Origin: Dictyostelium firmibasis
Taxonomy: Eukaryota; Evosea; Eumycetozoa; Dictyosteliales; Dictyosteliaceae
Direction of reading: 5' to 3'
Assembly (NCBI GenBank): GCA_036169595.1
Contig: CM069768.1
Coordinates: forward strand, 4,086,001-4,150,000
Length of the DNA: 64,000 nt
The stretch's first letter is position 1. Each line of letters opens with the position of its first letter. Positions 55,546 to 64,000 of this stretch are shown one piece after another. Under the pieces are notes generated by a model. That model was not told the DNA's origin and searched no databases. It saw only the letters and a list, made by a program, of their open reading frames with translations. A program made the translations under genes and the position numbers.

Positions 55546-55915
55546 CCAATACATTTAGGCCCAACTACCATCTTTTTTATAAATCCCAATCAGATCAATA
55601 ATTTTATTTTTTTATTTATTTTTATTTATTTTTTCTACACGAATTTTATAATTTGCTTTAAAAACAAAAAATAAAATTTTTTTTTTTTTTCTTTCAATCA
55701 ATTTCTTCATTAACCAATAATTTATTTATTTATTTATTTAATTTATTTTATTTATTTATTTATTTTAGTTTTTTTTTGAAAAAAATTTATTTCATTTTTC
55801 TATTATTCAATGTACATTATTTATTCTGTATAATTACTATATTATTGTAACATTTATTTCTGTACCACTACTTTTTTAAAATACTACCAAAAAAAAAAAA
55901 AAAAAAAAAATTAAA
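54954..55915. other. intergenic region
   Basis: 3' flank of the lipase and promoter of the CAP gene; A/T runs and TTTA/TTTAT repeats (about 55720-55765). No gene recognised. Confidence 0.5.
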
Positions 55916-57386
55916 ATGAATTCATATAAAAAATCTTTTTTATTGTTTATAATATCATGTAACTTTATAATAAATGTTTATTCTTATGGTGAAAGTGATA
56001 GCAATGGTAAGCTTTAAAAAAAAAAATAAAAAAAAAATAATAATAATAATAATAACCAAATTTAATTTTTAAAAAAAAAAAAAAATAGGTAATCCAATTT
56101 GGCAAGAAAGAGAGAGTTTAAATTTAATGAATGCTGTACGTTTTGATCCAGTTGGATATAAAAACTATTTTATGAGTAGTGGATATAATAACATGGGTAA
56201 TGTATTTGCCAATAATATTTATCCAGCAACAAATCCAGTTTATTATAATTCTGTTTTAAATGCTCAAGCACGTTATCATTCAACTGATATGGGTGTAAAT
56301 AATTGTTTTTCTCACTCAAATTGTGATGGTACTTCAATTACATCAAGATTCAATTCATTCAATGCCAATTGTATGACTGGTTGGGGTGAAAATCTTTCTG
56401 CAGGTTTTTCAACTGGTGTTTTAACTCAAAACTCTTTAATTTGTGAAACTCCACCAAATTGTGTAAACGATGGAAATAATGATGGTCACAGATCAAACAT
56501 GATGGTTTCTAGATGGGTAGCCGCAGGTGCTGGTTTTTATTATGCACCGTCTTCAACATACAAGTACTATTGGAGTCAGGATTATAAAGATGGAACATGT
56601 GAACCACAAACATCTCCAATCTATTCAGGATCTCATAGTTTCTGGCCATCTTCTTCACCAATGTTCCATGTTTCCTATTATAATAAAAAAGGTGAAACAT
56701 TATCCTCAGCAAGAGTAATCTTTGGTTCTGGTTCTTATGGTGATTTAAATTTGGTAATCGGGTCAACAAATAAAGGTTTTTATACCTTCTATCCAAATGG
56801 TTATGCAATTTGTGATTCTTATGTTTTTGAATTTGCAACAACAAATGGAAATGTTTATAGATATCCAGATACTGGTTCACTATCAATCGTAACTTACTCA
56901 GGTTCATGCTCTGCTTGGACATCAAACTATGTCCAAGGTACGGTAACTCAAAACCCTACCCAAACTCCAACTCAAACCCCAACTCCAACTCCAACTCCAA
57001 CTCAAACCCCAACCCCAACTCCAACCCAAACTCAAACCCAAACCCAAACCCAAACTCCAACCCCAACTCAAACTCAAACCATAACCGAAACACCAACACA
57101 AACTATTACTTCAACACCAACCCAATCTCCAAATTTAAATGAAAATTCAACAAGTTCATCGACTTTAATTGAAAATAGTTCAACCAATTCAGATCAAAAT
57201 AGTGATGATAGTAAAGGTCAATCAACATCTGATAAACCAACATCCTCTTCTAATAATTCTGGAACAAACATACCTGGAGGAATTAATCAAAACTCTCAAA
57301 GTGAGGGTTCTAATTCAAATCAAATTTTCCCAAATTTAATAGTACCTTTCCTTTTAGGTCTTTTAATTAAAATATTACTATTTTAA
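55916..57386 (+). CDS. CAP/SCP-domain protein, probably GPI-anchored
   Basis: Exons 55916-56006 and 56089-57386 predict 462 residues; the first exon supplies a signal peptide (MNSYKKSFLLFIISCNFIIN). The CAP domain (about 40-190) has the landmark segments LNAQARYHSTDM, GENLSAGFSTG and DGHRSNMM; His and Glu residues of the cavity are present. A beta-rich domain follows (about 190-300), then a Pro/Thr/Gln repeat stalk (PTQTPTPTP type), a Ser/Asn/Thr linker, and a hydrophobic end (FPNLIVPFLLGLLIKILLF) that fits a GPI signal. It is probably a glycosylated surface protein. Specific function unknown. Confidence 0.85.
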
Positions 57387-57510
57387 ATTAAAAAATAGTA
57401 AATAAAAAAATTATTGAAAATTTCTAACCAAAAATACAAACTTAATTATTTTTTATTTTATTGTTTATTTATTTATTTATTTATTTATTTATTTGACAAT
57501 TTATATTTTT

Positions 57511-59317
57511 TTAAAATTTATTTTTTGAAATCCAATCACCAGCGATTGGACCTAATTTTTCATGATCGAAACCTAAAGCATCAGTTAAAGAGATTGAGAA
57601 AGGTACGATATCTTTACAAAGTTCTAAGATTTGAATAGAGATTGATTCAGATTGTTCAGGTGAGATGAATTGATATTTCAAGAACCAATTGTCACGATCG
57701 ATAATATTTAAAGCATATAGAGAGACTAATAGTTTGAGAGCGTTTCTAGTATTTTCATCAGGGTAATTCATGACACCTGCAATGAACTTATCTAGAATAG
57801 TCTTTTCAGTGTATGCAACACCTAAACGAACAATATAGGTTCCATTATCATTCCAAGCGTCCATTATAGCGGAACCTTCTGAAACAGAGTCACTAAGTTT
57901 TTCAGTGACATATTGAATGGTTTGATTCAATCTAGAGTTCAATGCACTCGATAAGAATTCAAAGGATCTAATATAGTTTTTATCAAATCTTTGCTTTTGT
58001 TCATTTGATGGTTGTTGATATTCTGATGGTGGATTCTTTCTGGATTCTGAAAGCATGAATTTTGCAACTTGTTGATACAAAAGAATGTTATCACCTTCAA
58101 AGGTTGTATAGATTTCAGTCTCTGACTTAAAGTTACCAATTAGATTTTCACTTAAGAAACCTTGACCACCACATGACTCTCTACACTCTTGAAGACAATC
58201 ACGAGTTGACCAAGAACTATAGGCTTTCAAAGCAGAAGCCAAGATATGAATCTCCTTTTCTTTTTTCTCCTTTTCACTTAAAAGGTCCAATAGATAATTA
58301 TTTGAGAAATGAGTTGCATAAGTGTTTGCCAAATGTGGTATCAAACGTTTTCTATGTGAAGAGTAAGAAATCAATTGTTTCTCATGCTTTGGATCGGAAC
58401 CTTGAAATTGTTTTCTAGAGAATGAGTATCTAATTGCAGTGGTTAAACCAACAGAATTGAAAGCCACTGAACCAATTGATACAATGTAACGACCTAAAAC
58501 CAATGCACCAATAGTATTTGCAAAACGTTTATTAGCTGGATTAATTGGTGATGTGTAAATTCCTGCCTTATTAACTCCACCAAATTTATTCAATAATTGA
58601 TCTCTTGGTATACGTAGATCCTTAAACATAATTCTACCATTGTCAACACCATTTAATGCCATCTTTACACCACAATCCCTAATGTCAACTCCTTTTACAA
58701 GTGTTCCATCATCATTTCTAATCTGTGCTACAAATGCATGAACTCCCTCCATCTTTCCACTAACTTTTAATTGTGCCATAACGATGGTATGTGTTGCATT
58801 CTTTGCTGAGCCACCAATAAAATACTTTTGACTAGTCACTGTTGGTGAGTTTATTATGAATTCCTCTTTATCATGATCATACTCTGCAATGGTTTCAATA
58901 GATTGTACATTAGATCCATGTCCTAATTCTGTTAATGAAAAACATCCAACAATTTCTAATTTTTCAACCTCTTTAATTTTTAATATTTAAAAATAAAATA
59001 AAATAATATAAAATAAAATAAAATAAAATAAAATAAAATAAAATAAAATAAAATAAAATAAAATAAAATAAAATAAAATAAAATAAAATAAATAAATTGA
59101 TATTAATAACTCGTAATAAAAAAAATAAAAAAAAAATAATATTTTATACTAACTTTCAATATATTTCTTTCTTTGTTCTTCTGATCCTAAAAATACAATT
59201 GATGCACCAAATAATGAAAAGTGAACACCCATTAACGTTGTTACACTGGTATTTTGGAATCTGTATCCTTGTGTAAAAACTGCAATTTTTTTGGGATTTC
59301 TGCAAATATAGATTGGG

Positions 59318-59348
<31 letters not shown>

Positions 59349-59807
59349 TATTTTTTTTATTTTGAAAATTAATATTCTGCAAATTTTTTTTTTAAAACAA
59401 CTGGGAAAAATTTTGGAGCAATACCATCAAAATGTAATTTCAAAAAAAAAAAAATAAAAAAAAAAATTACAATAATAAAAATAGAATTAACTTTACCTTT
59501 CTAAATCAACTAAACGAAAATGTTTTAATGCTAATTCCATTAATCTTTTAAATTGTTTAAATGTTAATTCTCTGTCTTGTTCAAGTGAAAGACCAAAAGT
59601 TGGTTGTAACATGAATTTTTCATTCTTCCAAAAAGTTGTTAGTGATTCTTTTAATTCTGGTTCATATGGGAATAAATATTTATTCAATGCATTAGCATCA
59701 AATGATTGTTTAATTTCAAGGTACTGTGGATCGATATCTGATGAACAATCATTATTTGATAATAAATGTTGTGTATTTATTTGAATTCTTCTTATTGTTG
59801 ATTCCAT
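57511..59807 (-). CDS. peroxisomal acyl-CoA oxidase with N-terminal PTS2
   Basis: Three exons (59807-59497, 59299-59154, 58970-57511) predict 638 residues. The start MESTIRRIQINTQHLL contains R-I-x5-H-L, a fit to the PTS2 peroxisome signal, and the C terminus (SKNKF) is not a PTS1. Family segments in order: TQGYRFQNTSVTTLMGVHFS, CFSLTELGHGSNVQ (flavin/substrate region), QKYFIGGSAKNATHT, IPRDQLLNKFGGVNKAGIYT, and the C-terminal CGGQGFLSEN and TFEGDN blocks with the catalytic glutamate region. It performs the first oxidation of peroxisomal beta-oxidation, giving H2O2. Intron 2 holds a TAAAA array (about 58988-59090). Long-chain plant ACX2-type enzymes share the PTS2 start. Confidence 0.9.
58988..59090. 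repeat. (AAAAT)n array in the acyl-CoA oxidase intron
   Basis: About 20 units of AAAAT/TAAAA in intron 2, distinct from the ATT arrays seen elsewhere. Confidence 0.85.
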
Positions 59808-60575
59808 CTTTTTATTTTATTTTATTTTTTTTTTTGTTAGTTTTTTTTTTTAATTATTTTTTTTTTTTAATTTAAAAGTGTACCTTTTTTTGAATTTGTG
59901 TATTTTAAAATATTTTGAAAATAGTCAAAAGTTCAATAACCAATTTTAATTGTATTTTTATATCTATAATTATTTTTTTTTTTTTTTTTTTTTTTGCAAT
60001 ACAAAGGGAGTGTGTGTAAAGGTAAGAGTTTTTAAATAATGAAAAAAAAAAAAAAAAAATAAAAAATAACCAAAAAAATTAGATGTGAGTGGATTAGAGT
60101 AATAAAAATAAAAATAAAAAAAAAAATAAAAAAATTAAAAAAACATTTTTTTTTTTTTTTGAAAATATCAAATTTTTAATTTTTTATTGGATTTCTAATT
60201 AAAATATTTTAGATATACATAACAACATGTTTTGCCTAAATAAATCAAAATGGATTTTCTTTTTATTGAAAATAAATTTTTTTTTAAAAAAAATAAAAAA
60301 AAAAGAAAGATGATTACAATAAAAAAATAATAAAAAAAAAATAATAAAAGAACCAAATATATTTTTTAATTATTATTATTTTTTTTTTTTTTATATTTTT
60401 TTTTTTTTTTTAGAAAAAATAAAAAGTGATAGTTGTTTGTAATCTGCACACAAATGAGAAATAATGTATCGTATGGTTGTGATTTTTGGTGTTAATTACA
60501 AATAGTGATATTTGATACAGGTGTTAACATTTGAAAGTGGTGCACCGCTTTATAGAAATTGATTCAATATGGGTT
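59808..60575. other. intergenic region
   Basis: Promoter side of the acyl-CoA oxidase gene. T and A runs to about 60420, then more complex sequence with no recognised gene. Confidence 0.45.
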
Positions 60576-60928
60576 TGTTACAATGTAACGTAATGACTAT
60601 AGATAAGAATTCTCAAATATCCAAATTTAGTAAAAGTTGTAAAGTCATTTAGGTTATTCAATTAGAGTTATCAATCAACAAATAATAATAAAATATTCAG
60701 TATAAAAAGAAGAAAATTAAAATAAATTACTCTGAGAGATTAGAGAGAATTTAGAAGAGATTATAGAGAATTTAGAAGAGATTATTCAGAGAGTTAGTTA
60801 GCCATAAAATATATAAATAAATAAAAAATAAATAAATATACTCTTCTTAAATATATAATAAAGATAAAATAAATTTGTTTAGATAATACTTTTTAATATT
60901 GGTTCATTCTCATTAAATTGAAGAATCA
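60576..60928 (+). mobile_element. LTR-like sequence (fossil, unassigned)
   Basis: A 353 bp stretch begins TGTTACAATGTAACG and ends at GAAGAATCA. It contains a TATA-type box (TATAAAAAG, about 60700) followed by a transcript-leader-like run of repeated GAGAATTTAGAAGAGATTA units and an AATAAAG polyadenylation-like motif. This layout resembles a solo LTR. No internal region, primer site or target duplication is evident, so both limits and class are tentative. Confidence 0.35.
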
Positions 60929-61129
60929 TTGGATTAATTGTGTAATTTATAAATTATCTTTTAGAAGGCTAAAGTACGTCTAAATCAGCATTCAAGCGGA
61001 AAATAAATAAATAAAATTTTAAAAATACGAAAAACCAAACAATCTATTTTTTTTTATTTTTTTACCGATCTAACAATTATATCAGGGCCATCTCATGTTT
61101 TTATACTTCCATTCTACCAGCATTTGGAT

Positions 61130-61262
61130 TATAACCTAGGGTATCTGCTGTACGAGCTCAAGAAAGGCCATTCCTGCACCCACGGCGCCAACTACTGAAC
61201 CAGTGACAGCAGTAGCCTTATCACCTATCCAATTTCTAGCTCTTCTGAAAATAGATTGCAAA
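61130..61262 (-). pseudogene. coding remnant with small-residue amphipathic segment
   Basis: On the minus strand, after a possible TTTTCAG acceptor (about 61250), an open stretch reads RARNWIGDKATAVTGSVVGA then VGAGMAFLELVQQIP and a stop. The G+C content and codons (GGC, GCC, CTC, GTG) are unlike neighbouring genes. The Gly/Ala/Val-rich helix could enter membranes. The origin is not recognised. Confidence 0.4.
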
Positions 61263-61269
61263 CAAAAAA

Positions 61270-61960
61270 ATGTTTAACAAAAGATTGTCTGTACTTTTAA
61301 TTTTCTTAATTTTGAAATTTGATCATATTCATTGTTTGGAAAAATATGCATCAAAATTATACAAGCCACCATTGGCAGTACATAGACAACTGGTTACCCA
61401 TGGGTTTGTACAAGATACTTGGATGATAATAGAAAAATCGTGCAAGAAGGATGCCAATACCCGGGTATATATTTAATTATAGTAAATTCGCCACATTCCT
61501 ACGACTGTTTTTCAATAGACCTTAAAAAACTTGGGGCCTTTTTATATGATGATAAATTATTTGACCAGGATAGATTCCCAAGATAAGTGTACTCTGTGTT
61601 AAAGAATGCAAAGAAAAAATGAAAGAAATTTATAGGATAACGTTTGAAGGATATCTTAATGCTGTAATTATTTACTATGATGATTGCAAAATATTCAAAC
61701 GTCGCCCAGATCCACCAATAATGCGAATTGGCTGCCAGACATACAATAATCGTTTAGAAGATGGAAATGTGGACCCGGAATATCGTGTCAGAATATTAAA
61801 AGCCATGAAAGCTAGGATAATTAATGGGAAACTGGTAAGATTATGTGATATACCAAAGGGTTTAGATGTAGAATTTGAAACAACTGGGTTAACCGATTCT
61901 GAAGGAGAGAGCGAACCAGAAGAAGAGGAAGAAGAATATGAAAGTGACGATGAATAGCTG
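61270..61960 (+). CDS. unidentified ORFs of foreign-looking composition
   Basis: Frames at 61270-61476 (signal-peptide-like start MFNKRLSVLLIFLILKFDHI) and 61619-61957 (contains ITFEGYLNAVIIYYDDCKIF and ends in an acidic EEEEEEYESDDE tail), with further coding-like sequence between them. Codons such as CCG, CGT, GGC, GGG and CCC are frequent compared with nearby genes. No family is recognised. They adjoin the 3' repeat R1 copy 3, so they may belong to the same unidentified mobile unit. The unit looks partly broken. Confidence 0.4.
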
Positions 61961-62089
61961 TTTTCCGCTGCTGTTGTATCTTTTTTTATATTATAATACA
62001 CAAAAAATAATAAAAAAATTAAAAAAATATTTACACACATTATGGAATTTGATGCGAATAAGCTAAGGGCTGATTTCGAATAAGACCGT

Positions 62090-62455
<366 letters not shown>

Positions 62456-62667
62456 ATTTAATTTAAATTAAAAAAAAAACTTGCAAGTTGATGAAAATGA
62501 AAAAAAGCCAAAAAATATTTTTTATAACACTTAAACAATTTATAAAAAATATAAATACAATATAATTAATTAAATCTAAAAAAATAAATCTTCTTAAAAA
62601 TGATGTGGACATCCTTTTTTTTTTTAATTAAAAATATTTATTAAATAAATTTGTAACTTTTTTTTTT

Positions 62668-62765
62668 TTTTTTTACCTGATAAGACGCGAGGTCTACCGG
62701 CGTGTTAATTACAAATAAATTGTCTTTATTGTTTAATTTTTAAATTTTTTTATTTATTTTTGTTG
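62668..62765 (-). mobile_element. TRE 3'-terminal module, copy T4 (inverted)
   Basis: Minus-strand AAATTTAAAAATTAAACAATAAAGACAATTTATTTGTAATTAACACGCCGGTAGACCTCGCGTCTTATCAGGTAAAA is a diverged copy of the terminal module found three times at 14-16.5 kb, with its A run at the low-coordinate end. Little or no ORF sequence remains upstream of it, so it is a very short 5'-truncated insertion. Confidence 0.75.
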
Positions 62766-62858
62766 GTTTTAATTTGTATTATAACTTGTTTTTGTTATTT
62801 TTTGTTTTTATATTTTTTTTTTTTTTTTTTTTTTAATATTATTATTATTTTTTACTAT

Positions 62859-62889
<31 letters not shown>

Positions 62890-63243
62890 AAAGCTCCAAG
62901 TTTTGTTAAGAAAAATCATGATGATATTCATTTTTTATGAAAACCTATACATATAATTTAATTTATAAAAAGAAATTTGGAAGGTGAATTTTTAAAAAAA
63001 TTGGGTGATTTCAAATCACTTGTATTGTTCATCCTAATAATTTTTTAAAAAAAAGAAGACCAAATTTGATTTTGTACATATTTATCTAAATTATATTTTT
63101 GCTTTTTTGAATTGGAAAAAAACAGAAATAACAACATTTTTTAATTTTTTCTTTAAAATATCTAAATTTTTTTATTTTAATTATTTGTTTTTTTTTTTTA
63201 TTTCATTTTTTTCTAAATATTCCCCTTTTTTTTGAAAAAACTG

Positions 63244-63280
<37 letters not shown>

Positions 63281-63369
63281 TATTCCTCTCGGTTTTTTTT
63301 ATTTTTTTTTTTTATTATTATTTAATTTATATATTTTCAAAATATTTTTTTTGGAAATTTACATTAACA
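62766..63369. other. AT-rich spacer before the MRM1-like gene
   Basis: Homopolymer runs, a TA dinucleotide run (about 62864-62884) and an A run (about 63245-63275). It should contain the promoter of the gene at 63370. Nothing else seen. Confidence 0.45.
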
Positions 63370-64000
63370 ATGATTTCAAACTTTAAAATTTTATCAACAA
63401 CACCAATAACAACAAAAACAACAAATATAATAAAATCGATAAATCTGACAAATGGAGAAAGATATTTTTCAAAATTTGTTCCACATTTTAAAACTTTATC
63501 AACAACACCAGTAAATTTTGAAAATGATTTACTTGGTTTGAAAGAAAGGAAGGATGAAGTTTCAAAGAAATTTAAGGTTTATAATGATACAGAAAAAAAA
63601 AATCGTCGTTTTGATATTACTTTTAAAAATAATAGTATTAAAAGAAAAAATAATACATTTATTGAAGCCAATAATGTTAATTATAAAAAATTCGATAGTT
63701 CAAAGTATATTTCAAATAAACCAGAGAGAAGAAATATTCAATTAATAGATCAAGCAGTATATGGTATAAACCCAGTTTGGGTCGCATTATCATCTGAAAA
63801 TAGAACATTCAATGTATTATATATTTGTGGTTCTTTGTTACCAAAATTAGAAGAATTAGGTATAAATATCGATAAAATTGAAAACTCTGAAAAAGAATAT
63901 ACTTCAGATTTTAATTATAGCTATGGAAATGAGAATATTGAAGAATTAAATAAACAACAATTTGAACAATCTGAACAACAAAAGCAACAAAAAGAAGAAG
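63370..64000 (+). CDS. MRM1-like mitochondrial rRNA 2'-O-methyltransferase (5' part)
   Basis: An open frame of 210 codons from ATG at 63370 runs off the right edge. The first 30 residues (MISNFKILSTTPITTKTTNI) are Ser/Thr/Lys-rich without acidic residues, a mitochondrial presequence. IQLIDQAVYGINPVWVALSS followed by NRTFNVLYI matches the N-terminal RNA-substrate-binding domain of SpoU/TrmH-family enzymes of the MRM1 type. The catalytic SPOUT domain would lie beyond the window. A Gln/Glu-rich stretch is visible at the cut end. It probably methylates the mitochondrial large-subunit rRNA. Confidence 0.7.
   Translation, partial: MISNFKILSTTPITTKTTNIIKSINLTNGERYFSKFVPHFKTLSTTPVNFENDLLGLKERKDEVSKKFKVYNDTEKKNRRFDITFKNNSIKRKNNTFIEANNVNYKKFDSSKYISNKPERRNIQLIDQAVYGINPVWVALSSENRTFNVLYICGSLLPKLEELGINIDKIENSEKEYTSDFNYSYGNENIEELNKQQFEQSEQQKQQKEE

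Overview
The window is nuclear DNA of a dictyostelid amoeba, almost certainly Dictyostelium discoideum. It is extremely A+T rich, genes are separated by homopolymer A/T tracts, introns are short with GTAAGT/GTATGT-type donors, AAT/ATT and CAA arrays encode poly-Asn and poly-Gln, and TRE-type and Ty3/gypsy-type retroelement remains cluster around tRNA genes. No bacterial features or CRISPR arrays are present. Gene models below were spliced by hand from reading frame, splice sites and family conservation, so exon limits are predictions.

Region 1 (1-26.0 kb) is a head-to-tail minus-strand array of large secreted or surface glycoproteins of the ComC/EGF-TIG type. One copy is cut by the left edge and three are complete (1009-4640, 18474-22009, 22511-26048), each with four exons. 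The array is interrupted between the second and third copies by a 14 kb island (4.6-18.4 kb). The island holds an inverted pair of an unidentified repeat family, remnants of host-type genes (one bromodomain protein pseudogene), fossil Ty3/gypsy fragments, a tRNA-Lys(CUU) gene, and several 5'-truncated TRE non-LTR retrotransposon tails.

Region 2 (26.5-48.0 kb) is dense ordinary gene space: a TerD-domain protein, a Rab-family GTPase, an ammonium transporter, an AGC kinase, clathrin light chain, MGM101, a more distant single ComC-like protein, DDX20/Gemin3 helicase, a small His-rich protein, a dynactin p22/p24-like subunit, a phospholipase B-like hydrolase, and a C1orf131-like RGG protein.

Region 3 (48.3-49.8 kb) is a small mixed patch: a truncated syntaxin pseudogene, a class I non-coding RNA with its upstream DUSE element, an LTR-like leader, a tRNA-Ala(AGC) gene with a downstream B-box-like sequence, and a degraded coding remnant.

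Region 4 (49.8-59.8 kb) has a poly-Gln coiled-coil protein, PAAF1/Rpn14, a class 3 lipase, a GPI-type CAP-domain protein and a peroxisomal acyl-CoA oxidase with an apparent PTS2 signal. Region 5 (59.8-63.3 kb) is a second island: an LTR-like stretch, unidentified ORFs whose base composition differs from the neighbours, a third copy of the repeat seen in region 1 with a hugely expanded ATT array, and another TRE tail. The window ends inside the first exon of an MRM1-like mitochondrial rRNA methyltransferase gene.
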